Assembly (NCBI GenBank): GCA_037951105.1
Contig: JBAMJV010003108.1
Coordinates: 62,001-126,000 of the forward strand
Source of the DNA: Echinarachnius parma
Taxonomy: Eukaryota; Echinodermata; Echinoidea; Clypeasteroida; Echinarachniidae
Direction of reading: 5' to 3'
Length of the DNA: 64,000 nt
A program made the translations under genes and the position numbers. The notes under the pieces were generated by a model, which saw only the letters and a program-made list of their open reading frames with translations, was not told where the DNA came from and searched no databases. Every line of letters begins with the position of its first letter. Positions within the stretch are counted from its first letter, which is position 1. This document shows, one piece after another, positions 58,701 to 64,000 of this stretch.

Positions 58701-60529
58701 TCTCAAGAAGGGATTGACAGATTCTGACCAAACTTGGTACATGTATGTATCTTGGGGGGCCGATGATCTGATTAGATTTTGGGGTCATGAGGTCAAAGGT
58801 CACAGAGCTCATTATATATGCAAAAATAGCTCGTGATCGCGTTATCTCAAGAACGGATTGACGGATTCTGACCAAACATGGTACATGTATGTATCTTGGG
58901 GGGCCAATGATCTGATTAGATTTTGGGGTCATGAGGTCAAAGGTCACAGAGCTCATGCAAAAATAGCTTGTGATCGCGTTATCTCAAGAAGGGATTGACA
59001 GATTCTGACCAAACTTGGTACATGTATGTACCTTGGAGAGCCAATGAACTGATTAGATTTTTGGGGTCATGAGGTCAAAGGTCACAGGGCTCATTATATG
59101 TAAAAGTAGCTTGAGATTGGAAATCTCAAGAACTGAATATCAGATTTCAATCCAACTTGATACCTGAATGTATCTTAGGGAACAATTGTAGTCATTAGAT
59201 TTTGGGATCATGAGGGCAAAGGTCAAGGTCACTTATAGCTCATAATTGTGATACGTCAAGATCTAAAAGACAGAGTACCATCAAAATTTAGTTGACAGAA
59301 TTAATTCTGTGTACATGTTGATTTGGGCTTGATATGAATAAATTGCGTAATGGCGGAGGCATCATTTTCGACTGCGCGCAGTCGAAGATCCATCTAGTTT
59401 TTGTTTGTTTTTTTCTGTTTCAAATTGTCAATTCCGCGATTTCCGTCCGTTTTTCGCGATCGCGGAAAATCAGTGTCTCTTTAGTGGTGATGATGATGAT
59501 GATTTTGATGATAGTGGGGATGATAAGATTAGGCCATTAGGGATTAGGATGATGATGATGAGTGGTGGTGGTGATGATGACGACCCCAATGATGAGTATT
59601 ACAAATCAGCAATATTCAGACAAGCTTACACTAAAAATGTTGATGTTGATTATGAAGTGGATAATGTGGATGGTGATTTCACACTTTTTGTCATCCGTTT
59701 CTGCAATTTTTATTCATTTTCATGCATTAAATTTATAAAACCTTCATCAACATCAACATCATCAACATCATCATGTACTTTGTTTAACAATTGTGCTTCC
59801 TCGTTAGCAGATGTGCGAAACCCTCACCAGTCCGGTGACTTTGCTGGTGCGGAGGCAGCCTCGCGTTCCACCAAGAACTGGCCTATCGCCCGTCTCGTCA
59901 CAGACGTCGTGTTCAAAATCACCTTTATCATCATCATCAACGCCATAATCTTCATCAAAATCATCATGAACATCATGAACTTCATCATCATCCTCATCAA
60001 CACGTTCATCATCATCATCAACATCATCCTCATCATTTTGTTTGTTTAACAATTGTGCTTCTTATGTAACAGGTGTGAAACCGTCACCAGAAGGGTGACT
60101 GCTGGTGCAGAGGCAGCCTCGCGTTTCACCAATAACTGATCTATCGCCGGTCTCGTCAAAGACATCGTGTTCTAAATCATCATCATCATCAACACCATCA
60201 TCATCATCATCATCAACATCATCATCAACATCATCATCAACATCATCAACATCCCCATCAACACCTTCATCATCATCATCATCATCATCATAATCATCCT
60301 CATCATGTAATTTGTTTAACAATTGTGCTTCTTCCATCAATAACAGGTGCGAAACCGTCACCTGTCCGGGGACTTTGCCGGTGCGGAGGAATCCTCGCGT
60401 TCCGCCAAGAACTGGTCTATCGCCGGTCTCGTCTCGGGCATCGTACTGGAGGTCGCTGCAATCATCTTCATCATCGTGTACTACGTCGTCATCCTCGCCT
60501 CAGTTGCCGCATCCTTTCCCAGCTACTGA
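46205..60529 (+). CDS. Dispanin (CD225) proline-rich transmembrane protein, plus copy
   Basis: The intact exon set is 49673-49935, 57253-57384 and 60347-60529, joined at phase-0 boundaries, giving about 191 residues. The protein has a Pro-rich N-terminal region with six YPPQGGQP repeats. It then has AAPQTTVIVRESQVQPSDYL, YLAFAICVTVCCCLPFGIVA with three adjacent Cys, the conserved loop VRNRHLSGDFAGAEESSRSA, and a long second membrane helix (SIAGLVSGIVLEVAAIIFII) ending ASFPSY. A second exon-1 copy at 46205-46517 is frameshifted. Decayed copies of exons 2 and 3 lie in the introns. The gene faces away from its paralogue at 28381-30808. The initiator exon was not identified. Introns are swollen by transposons (intron 1 is about 7.3 kb). 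Confidence 0.78.
46518..47652 (+). repeat. Intron after exon 1A: GAT microsatellites
   Basis: (GAT)n arrays occur at 46527-46745 and 47108-47420 with one TIR element between them. Bases 47460-47650 match minus-gene intron 1 (29835-30060). Long Asp-, Met- or His-rich frames here are microsatellite products. Confidence 0.85.
46747..47110. mobile_element. AACTGG-rich TIR element within the microsatellite
   Basis: The ends CCCAGGTCGAAAAAACAGTTG and CAACTGTTTTTTCGACCTGGG are inverted. The interior consists largely of CCAGTTGAAACC and AACTGG words in both orientations. It lies within GAT repeats, so the target duplication cannot be read. The minus paralogue lacks it. Confidence 0.7.
47653..47918. 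mobile_element. Harbinger-like MITE with TAA duplication, copy 1
   Basis: The ends GGCCAAAACAAATAAATTG and CAATTTATTTGTTTTGGCC are flanked by TAA. The minus paralogue has the uninterrupted GTAAAGTAAGTAAAG at this point, so insertion followed the gene duplication. A three-base TWA target is typical of PIF/Harbinger elements. The interior carries CGACCCTAAAAATACCGCC and T runs. Confidence 0.75.
47922..48530 (-). repeat. LINE 3'-end fragments, minus strand
   Basis: GACAATGACAATGAATTTTA followed by TTCTCAATA occurs at 47960-47996 and 48424-48466. On the minus strand this is the TGAGAATAAAATTCATTGTC end of a CR1-type LINE with a short repeat tail. No coding part was recognised. Confidence 0.5.
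48531..49009. other. No recognised gene; partial inverted-duplication sequence
   Basis: Bases 48540-48670 (TCACACAGACAAACCAACCTTC, AATGTCAGGTAAGCTTACAA) match the outer part of the inverted-duplication arms at 34840-34950 and 39110-39240. The remaining bases to 49009 show nothing recognisable. Confidence 0.55.
49010..49470. mobile_element. Foldback MITE, ATGACGTCAT ends, copy 3
   Basis: Related to 31610-32005 and 33440-33790: GCCATGACGTCATAAAAAC, GGACTTCATTTTCAGAAAGA and TATTGGCTGAGATATGCCCA with mirrored right-arm equivalents. The centre is GTTCCTAAATTTAGGAACC. Confidence 0.75.
49673..49935 (+). CDS. Plus dispanin exon 1, copy B (intact)
   Basis: The acceptor CATTTGACAG, two bases of a split codon and APYPEKTDYPAEAPPAYPAG are followed by YPPQGGQP repeats, then QGAPYGAPQPGVQYT and the donor ACA/GTAAGTGTG. 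The 263-base length keeps the same phases as the minus exon. The text is more diverged than copy A, so it is the older of the two duplicates or has evolved faster. Confidence 0.85.
49936..50103 (+). repeat. (GAT)n microsatellite after exon 1B donor
   Basis: The array begins within ten bases of the GT, as after exon 1A and in the minus paralogue. Confidence 0.9.
50104..50808. mobile_element. GCTGTAAC-ended element rich in GATCGG words, copy 1
   Basis: The left end GCTGTAACCGATCATCGGAT and right end ATCATCAAGGTCAGTTACAGC are inverted. The subterminal regions are full of CCGATC and GATCGG words. A poly-A run and a poly-T run of about 38-57 bases sit near the two ends and can pair. The inner arms (GCTTATTAATATGGATATA and its complement; GGGACTAAGCTCAAAATCGG and its complement) complete a nearly full palindrome. 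Confidence 0.7.
50952..51496. mobile_element. TTAA-flanked MITE, full copy
   Basis: TTAAAGGGGTAGTTTAGTTTTG and AAAACTAAACTACCCCTTTAA are inverted and end in TTAA. The interior has AGAGGGCGCTGCA and TTTTTACTTAGTCGTTTGTA blocks as in the family at 1527-2444. Confidence 0.75.
51558..51801. mobile_element. MITE containing interstitial telomere-like repeats
   Basis: The ends ATCGTGTATTAGGCCCCACC and GGTGGGGCCTAATACACGAT are inverted, and the match continues into CTATACTGTAT. Inside are AACCATAACC repeats grading into three perfect CCCTAA units (51641-51658), and then GGCTATAGGTCAGAT direct repeats. Confidence 0.75.
51865..51888. repeat. Solo end of the hAT-like GGCGCCGGAAG family
   Basis: CCCACTTCCGGCGCCTATG matches the right end of the element at 42472-44316. 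No left end was found nearby. Confidence 0.5.
52212..55863. mobile_element. Possible long GCTGTAAC-ended element, copy 2
   Basis: The left end GCTGTAACCGATCATCGGAT (52212) and right end ATCATCAAGGTCAGTTACAGC (55863), with the same GATCGG-rich subterminal text as copy 1, enclose 3.65 kb. The interior has no recognisable transposase. Tandem repeats (53206-54110) and two short GC-rich islands (52560-52660 and 55425-55610) lie inside. It could be one large element or two solo ends, since no target duplication is certain. Confidence 0.45.
53206..54110. repeat. Tandem repeat, about 245-290 bp, four units
   Basis: Each unit contains CAATTGAAATGTGGTCAGCC, CTGATTATGATTTAGTTTCC, GTGCGACCATG, TACTCATGATGATGTTCA and ATATAAACGTCAAATTGAAA. 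Units start near 53206, 53499, 53740 and 53990. No coding. Confidence 0.8.
55864..56500. mobile_element. TTAA-MITE fragment in intron 1
   Basis: Bases 56040-56345 carry the AGAGAGCGCCCTCT, TTTTTACTTAGTCGTTTGTA, GGTGCAGGTTTTGGTTACT and TTAAAGGGATAGTTGAG blocks in rearranged order. The rest is AT-rich intron. Confidence 0.55.
56501..57240 (+). pseudogene. Array of decayed dispanin exon-2 copies
   Basis: The acceptor region TTCTTGTATTCTCTTTAG plus the exon start (GCCGTACCGCAGACCAC, GTGATTGTGCGAGAGAC) recurs at about 56501, 56593, 56691 and 57168. A more complete copy follows CTCTTTAG at 56990. The 56691 copy also keeps GCAATCTGTGTCACTGTCTG after an insertion. The 56990 copy runs AAPQTTVIVRKSQFQP and then loses frame. 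None has a working donor with an open frame. All precede the intact exon at 57253. Confidence 0.8.
57253..57384 (+). CDS. Plus dispanin exon 2 (intact)
   Basis: Acceptor TTCTCTGTAG and donor GAA/GTAAGT bound 132 bases, phase 0 at both ends. The exon encodes AAPQTTVIVRESQVQPSDYL, the hydrophobic segment with CCC, and FGIVAIVKSME. It differs from the minus exon mainly at conservative positions. Confidence 0.88.
57480..57735. mobile_element. Harbinger-like MITE with TTA duplication, copy 2
   Basis: The ends GGCCCCAAAAAATAAATTG and CAATTTATTTTTCATGGCC are flanked by TTA (57477-57479 and 57736-57738). The unit downstream at 57771-57880 has the uninterrupted CTCCTTTATACTC, which is an empty site. 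The interior matches 47653-47918 in inverted orientation (GGCGGTATTTTTAGGGTCGG). Confidence 0.8.
57770..57890 (+). pseudogene. Duplicated 3' end of exon 2 with donor
   Basis: TGTCAAGAGCATGGAA then GTAAGTATCAC repeats the last bases and donor of exon 2, followed by the same intron start (CCTGATGAAAATCCTGCT, GAAAGCTAGGCT). The unit is a partial tandem copy without an acceptor. Confidence 0.75.
57891..58283. other. No recognised feature
   Basis: Intron 2 sequence. GCCTGATATCAGGAAGGACT and TTTAAAATTTATTCAATAATGATTAAG (58080-58150) resemble, in inverted orientation, the LINE-type tail at 48130-48210. No exon. Confidence 0.45.
58284..59397 (+). mobile_element. Helentron-like element, long copy with tandem core
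   Basis: It has the same ends as the copy at 1850-2217: ATGCCTCCG at the start, CGGAGGCAT near the end, hairpin TTCGACTG-CGCG-CAGTCGAA, and CTAG in a T run. The core has about five tandem units of 145-165 bases (58400-59110) with ATCGCGTTATCTCAAGAA, TTCTGACCAAACTTGGTACA, GATCTGATTAGATTTTGGGG and AGGTCAAAGGTCAAAGGTCA. The open frames inside are repeat products. Confidence 0.65.
59480..60300 (+). pseudogene. Two decayed exon-3 copies with ATC microsatellites
   Basis: Bases 59815-59920 and 60073-60170 match exon 3. The first reads VRNPHQSGDFAGAEAASRST, then KNWPIARLVTDVVFKITFI, and runs on in frame through an ATC microsatellite as an Ile-rich tail to a stop at 60049. Its acceptor has an extra AT after CAG, so a phase-0 splice would shift frame. 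The second has a stop after the first codon and others later. ATC arrays follow both copies (59925-60045 and 60175-60300). A GAT array precedes them (59484-59580). Confidence 0.8.
60347..60529 (+). CDS. Plus dispanin exon 3 (last, intact)
   Basis: The acceptor AATAACAG is followed in phase 0 by VRNRHLSGDFAGAEESSRSA, KNWSIAGLVSGIVLEVAAII and a continuing hydrophobic stretch to ASFPSY and TGA at 60527-60529. The CD225 loop residues are kept. The helix is longer than in the minus copy. Confidence 0.88.
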   Translation: MRNRHLSGDFAGAEESSRSAKNWSIAGLVSGIVLEVAAIIFIIVYYVVILASVAASFPSY

Positions 60530-60604
60530 TCTACTTAATCCCTGGATAGGGTGTTCGTGATCAAGTGCACGCAGTCACTGGTCGCCATTTTACACCAACC
60601 AATC

Positions 60605-60745
60605 AGGGCCCTGTAAGATAAAGATTCACGATCAATCGTACGATCAGTCAATTGATCGTACGATTGATGATTTGATCGTACGATTGATGATTTGATCGTA
60701 CTATCAATTGTCTGATTAATCGTGAATCTTTATGTTACGGGACCA
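60605..60745. mobile_element. Palindromic MITE, GTAAGATAAAGATTC ends
   Basis: GGGCCCTGTAAGATAAAGATTC pairs with GAATCTTTATGTTACGGGACC. The core is made of ATCGTACGATTGATGATTTG repeats. It is related in design to 28020-28137. Confidence 0.65.
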
Positions 60746-60871
60746 GGTTATTATCCAGGTAACGTTGCCTTCAACCCTCCGAGTGCCATGGTGGACTCGA
60801 GTCACAATACTCATATAATCAGATCCGTTTTACAGCAGGAACCAACGTAATCCTAGCTAACATTTTTGTGT

Positions 60872-61074
60872 TTAAAGGGATAGTTGAGTTTTGGTATAGA
60901 GGGCTTTTTGAATGATAACATGCTTTTTACTTAGTCATTTGTAATTTTGTATTCCTTTCGAATATGGTGGACTTATTACTATTACTTTGTAATGTAATGG
61001 TGAAGATTTTAGTTACTGAAATTCAGTTTGACCAAAACTGTACTCTCTTTACCAGAACTCAACTATCCCTTTAA
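60872..61074. mobile_element. TTAA-flanked MITE, short copy
   Basis: TTAAAGGGATAGTTGAGTTTTG and AGAACTCAACTATCCCTTTAA at TTAA sites. At 203 bases it is the smallest full-ended copy of the family in the window. Confidence 0.75.
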
Positions 61075-61790
61075 CTACTTCCCATATCAATTTTCTGCTG
61101 TACCTTCCGTTGAGACCACTGATATCTACCTTACCCCTGGAATGGCAATCATGATTTCATAAATGAAGTCACTGGCAGCCATTTTGCAGCAACAATCTAA
61201 GTAATCCTACCTAAAAATTTCCTTGAATCAAGTTCTTCTTCCTATGGAAGTTTGCCAAGTGTGTTATACGTGGAGAACCACTGATATCTGAAACACCTAG
61301 AATGGTGGCTTGGCTATGCTTCTGGAATTGAAGTCACTGGCTGCCATCTTGCAGCACTTATCGAGGTGCCTGTAACCTTTAGTTACATCAGTTGATAACT
61401 AAGTACTAACCATAGCAGTTTTCTGTTGTGATGTATATAGACCACTGATATCTACTCAACCCCTAGAATGGTGGAAATGCCGCTGGGATTGAAGTTATTT
61501 GCAGTCATGTTACGGTACTATAAATATGTACCATATGGAACTACATCTTGAATGTATAGAAGCTTTATAAATTGTAATAAATACAACTCTGCCAATATTA
61601 AGGAGGCTGGTAAAAATGTACAAGATAGAAGTCCGTCTTAGATGCAAAGAAGCTTTAAATTGTAATGTAAACAAAGCTGCCAATTTAAACAAGACTGCCA
61701 TTGTAGTACAATATGTTGTGTTTTTTTTTTATATGTAGATATTACTAAAATTGTTTACATTTTAAAAACAATTGTTTAAATAAATATATA

Positions 61791-62312
61791 CCGTATTGAC
61801 TAGAGAACCTGGCCAGTCGCACACAGCACATTGCCTCATTGACTTTGTACACGCGCCGTGCGCTGTGGCCGAGTTCACCTGCACTGTGATAAATTGAACC
61901 TTCGTACATAAAATCGCGCTGTGCTGAAACCCGCTTTGCCGTTCCGTGATTTTCGATCGAGTGAAGGCACCGCGATATTGCGGTCCAATTGGTGTAAGTT
62001 TTTATTGAAATTAACTACTGATCAAGCGAGAATCAAGGTCCTAAAAATTGAAATCTTTTTTTTTTTTTAACAATTTGGGATTGTAAAGACTGAATTTCAA
62101 GCGGTTTTCTGGATTGCCAGGAGGAATACAGAATAGCAGTAAGCACATATTTTATGAGCAATAAGCAGATACGTCGTTTGATATAAGTTTCGAGTCACAT
62201 GTTCAGTGCATTCTCTGCAGATCTAATTTCAAAGTCATCTCTATTCCCTGTCCTTTTGCTGGCCAGGTTCTCCCCCCGGCCAGATTCTCTGGCCTCTACG
62301 GTATATAGGCTA
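61791..62312. other. No recognised gene
   Basis: No exon or repeat terminus was recognised. A GGCCAGTCGCACACAGC-type GC-richer stretch (61810-61960) stands out mildly from the AT-rich surroundings. The region to 62312 leads into the palindrome. Confidence 0.45.
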
Positions 62313-62442
62313 CAGTCACTGGCGTAAATCTGTTCGGAAAGCACAATGCATTGGGGGGTCGAGCAATTGTTCACAAACCGTTTGTGAACAATTGCTCGAC
62401 CCCCCAATGCATTGTGTTTTCCGGACAGATTTACGCCAGTGG
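62313..62442. mobile_element. 130-bp near-perfect palindrome
   Basis: CACTGGCGTAAATCTGT, GCACAATGCATTGGGGGGTC and GAGCAATTGTTCACAAAC are mirrored almost base for base around position 62380. This is typical of a small foldback MITE. The 70-residue frame through it is not a gene. Confidence 0.75.
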
Positions 62443-62856
62443 CTACAGTGTTTATGGTATAACTTTTTAAAGGACTAATTATGCATATCCTGGTAACCTG
62501 GTGATTTTTTTTGAATTTAGATAAATGTACATTTATCTATAAAGTGTTTATTGTATACCTCGAAAAAAAAAGATTGAATAAGATGTTTATGAAGTGGAAA
62601 CTATCCACAGTATAGATGCAGATGGGGATTGAAATCTAATCTTTTTCAGGGGGCGTTTCGCAAAGAAATCTAAATTGAATTTTAAATTATGGTAGGCCGT
62701 TTGTAGCCTTGTAATAATTCATATTCCAAAGCAAGACAAATGAAAGTACGGTATTTGAGACTAACAACAAAAATGTAAATTATATCAAACACTTCAAGGC
62801 TCCTTGATAAAAACAAGGACTACTGATTTGTTTTCAAATTTTTATCAAGATTACTG
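62443..62856. other. No recognised feature
   Basis: AT-rich sequence. A TAAATGTACATTTATC palindrome at 62521-62536 is the only structure noted. Confidence 0.45.
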
Positions 62857-63017
62857 ATTTTTATCAAATTTGTTATCAAGATTACTGATTTTTATCAAAT
62901 TTGTTATCAAGATTACTGATTTTTATCAAATTTGTTATCAAGATTACTGATTTTTATCAAATTTGTTATCAAGATTACTGATTTTTATCAAATTTGTTAT
63001 CAAGATTACTGATTTTT
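62857..63017. repeat. 31-bp tandem array, about five to six units
   Basis: The unit ATCAAGATTACTGATTTTTA plus TCAAATTTGTT repeats almost without change, so the array expanded recently. Confidence 0.85.
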
Positions 63018-63212
63018 ATCAAAATGTATGCCTTTTAAAAAGAACTGTTTAATTTATGCAATTTAAAAAAGAAAGTGATTGTGGTTTGTCCAGATTTGGT
63101 CTAACTTAGAGTGAAGTTTAACTGCTAAAGAATCTTGGTGAAACGTCCCCCTGATGTCAAAAATATTCTGCCTAAGTCAGTCAATATCTATTTGTAAGTG
63201 TTAATCTTATAC

Positions 63213-63447
63213 AGGCCCGTAGCCAGGATTTTTCAAGGGGGGGTGGGCAATTTACAAAAACGTGGCCGAAACCACTGGTTGAGTCGTGTAAGGAGGGGTG
63301 GGGGGGCGTTCGTCGTCAAAAGGTGTTGAGGCCGAGACCACTTGTGAAGTTGAGGAGGGGGGGGTGCCCGCCCGATACGCACGAGATCAAAAAACCTTTC
63401 TGAATTTGGGGGCACCTCCCACCCCCCCACCCCTGGTTATGGGCCTG
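63213..63447. mobile_element. hAT-like MITE, CAGGCCCGTAGCC ends
   Basis: CAGGCCCGTAGCCAGG and CCCTGGTTATGGGCCTG are imperfect inverted ends around a G-rich interior. CAG at the tip and the G-tract body match non-autonomous hAT elements, but no clear eight-base duplication was found. Confidence 0.55.
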
Positions 63448-63564
63448 TAATAACTCTTTGTAGGTTTCATCCTTTTTCTGAGGCTGATATCATCTTCTCC
63501 AGTAAATGTTTTCCATTTAGCTATGTTTCGTATAATTGTTGTAACATTTCTACCTTAGTCAAAG

Positions 63565-64000
63565 TTTCTTCCTCAGGTATTCTTACTTTCTTCCTTTGTC
63601 AAGCCACATTGTATCTCTTCCCACTAGCATCATTCTAAAATTCTTCCTATTCAGCCATAAAGGGATATTCCACAATTCTTCCGTAGTAATTTCATTTTAT
63701 ATATGATATTCTAATTTGGGGAGATATGAAAAAATCGAATTTCCTTTAATTTCTTCCTCAGGTATTCTTACTTTCTTCCTTTGTCAAGCCACATTGTATC
63801 TCTTCCCACTTAGAGTCATTCTAAAATTCTTCCTATTCAGCCATAAAGGGATATTCCACAATTCTTCCGTAGTAATTTCATTTTATATATGATATTCTAA
63901 TTTGGGGAGATATGAAAAAATCGAATTTCCTTTAATTTCTTCCTCGGGTATTCTTACTTGCTTACTTTGTCAAGCCACATTGTATCTCTTCCCACTTAGA
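63565..64000. repeat. 185-bp tandem repeat running off the window
   Basis: CTCAGGTATTCTTACTTTCT followed by GTCAAGCCACATTGTATCTC, CAGCCATAAAGGGATATTCC and GGGGAGATATGAAAAAATCG repeats at 63572, 63757 and 63943. The third unit is cut by the window end. Confidence 0.85.

Larger units (their letters stand above)
60530..61790 (+). other. Plus dispanin 3' region with degenerate repeats
   Basis: After the stop, the block CTGATCTACTTAATCCCTGG...CAGTCACTGGTCGCCATTTT is followed by related blocks near 61115, 61270 and 61440 (CACTGATATCTACCTTACCC, AGTCACTGGCAGCCATTTTG and variants), spaced about 160-170 bases, with a weaker one near 60770. Candidate polyadenylation signals AATAAA occur at about 61575 and at 61779-61784. 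Whether all of it is UTR is inferred. Confidence 0.5.

Noticed and set aside
59405-60049. A 214-residue gene
   Set aside because: Only the middle part resembles dispanin exon 3. The start is a GAT microsatellite and Helentron-flank sequence, so this is a pseudo-exon read through.

Overview
This is an AT-rich, repeat-dense piece of an animal nuclear genome. Genes are split into short exons by phase-conserved introns, and most of the DNA is transposable elements, foldback elements and microsatellites. Titin/twitchin-type Fn3 exons, CD225 (dispanin) genes with a Pro/Gln/Tyr-rich first exon, several non-LTR retrotransposon families and abundant TIR elements suggest a marine invertebrate. My impression is a deuterostome such as an echinoderm, but this is an inference from repeat style and the species cannot be named. 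There are no operons, bacterial features, CRISPR arrays or viral genomes.

Layout. 1-12.7 kb is intergenic or intronic repeat DNA: SINE-like copies with (ATT)n tails, a LINE 3' fragment, a TTAA-flanked MITE carrying a nested Helentron-like element, a mariner-like element and a 1.6-kb foldback. 12.76-12.87 kb is a candidate exon of a Myb/SANT-like protein. 13.08-13.53 kb is a near-perfect palindrome holding two divergent tRNA-Ala(AGC)-like genes. 14.3-16.3 kb is a 2-kb transposon with GGGCAATTCC ends. 17.3-19.9 kb carries four Fn3 exons of a giant titin/twitchin-like muscle protein: one intact, two copies of a tandem duplication that are both broken, and one truncated. 19.9-24.8 kb is repeats. 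24.8-27.2 kb is an internally deleted LINE on the minus strand.

The main genes are two dispanin (CD225, proline-rich transmembrane) paralogues arranged head to head. The minus-strand gene (28.38-30.81 kb) has three clean exons. The plus-strand gene (46.2-60.5 kb) is the product of an inverted duplication that later expanded. It has two copies of exon 1 (one frameshifted), a row of decayed exon-2 copies before the intact one, and three exon-3 copies of which only the last is intact. The initiator exon of neither gene was found. The 15 kb between them is a pile of nested elements. It includes a 1.3-1.6-kb inverted duplication, and a LINE (39.4-45.85 kb) that itself landed in an older LINE tail and was then hit by four more elements. 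Three of these can be removed in silico to leave the reading frame continuous.

60.6-64 kb contains the degenerate repeats that follow the plus dispanin gene, a TTAA MITE, a 130-bp palindrome, a 31-bp tandem array, a hAT-like MITE and a 185-bp tandem repeat running off the end. Exon boundaries were read by eye from splice consensus and paralogue comparison. Transposon family names are based on termini and target-site duplications only.
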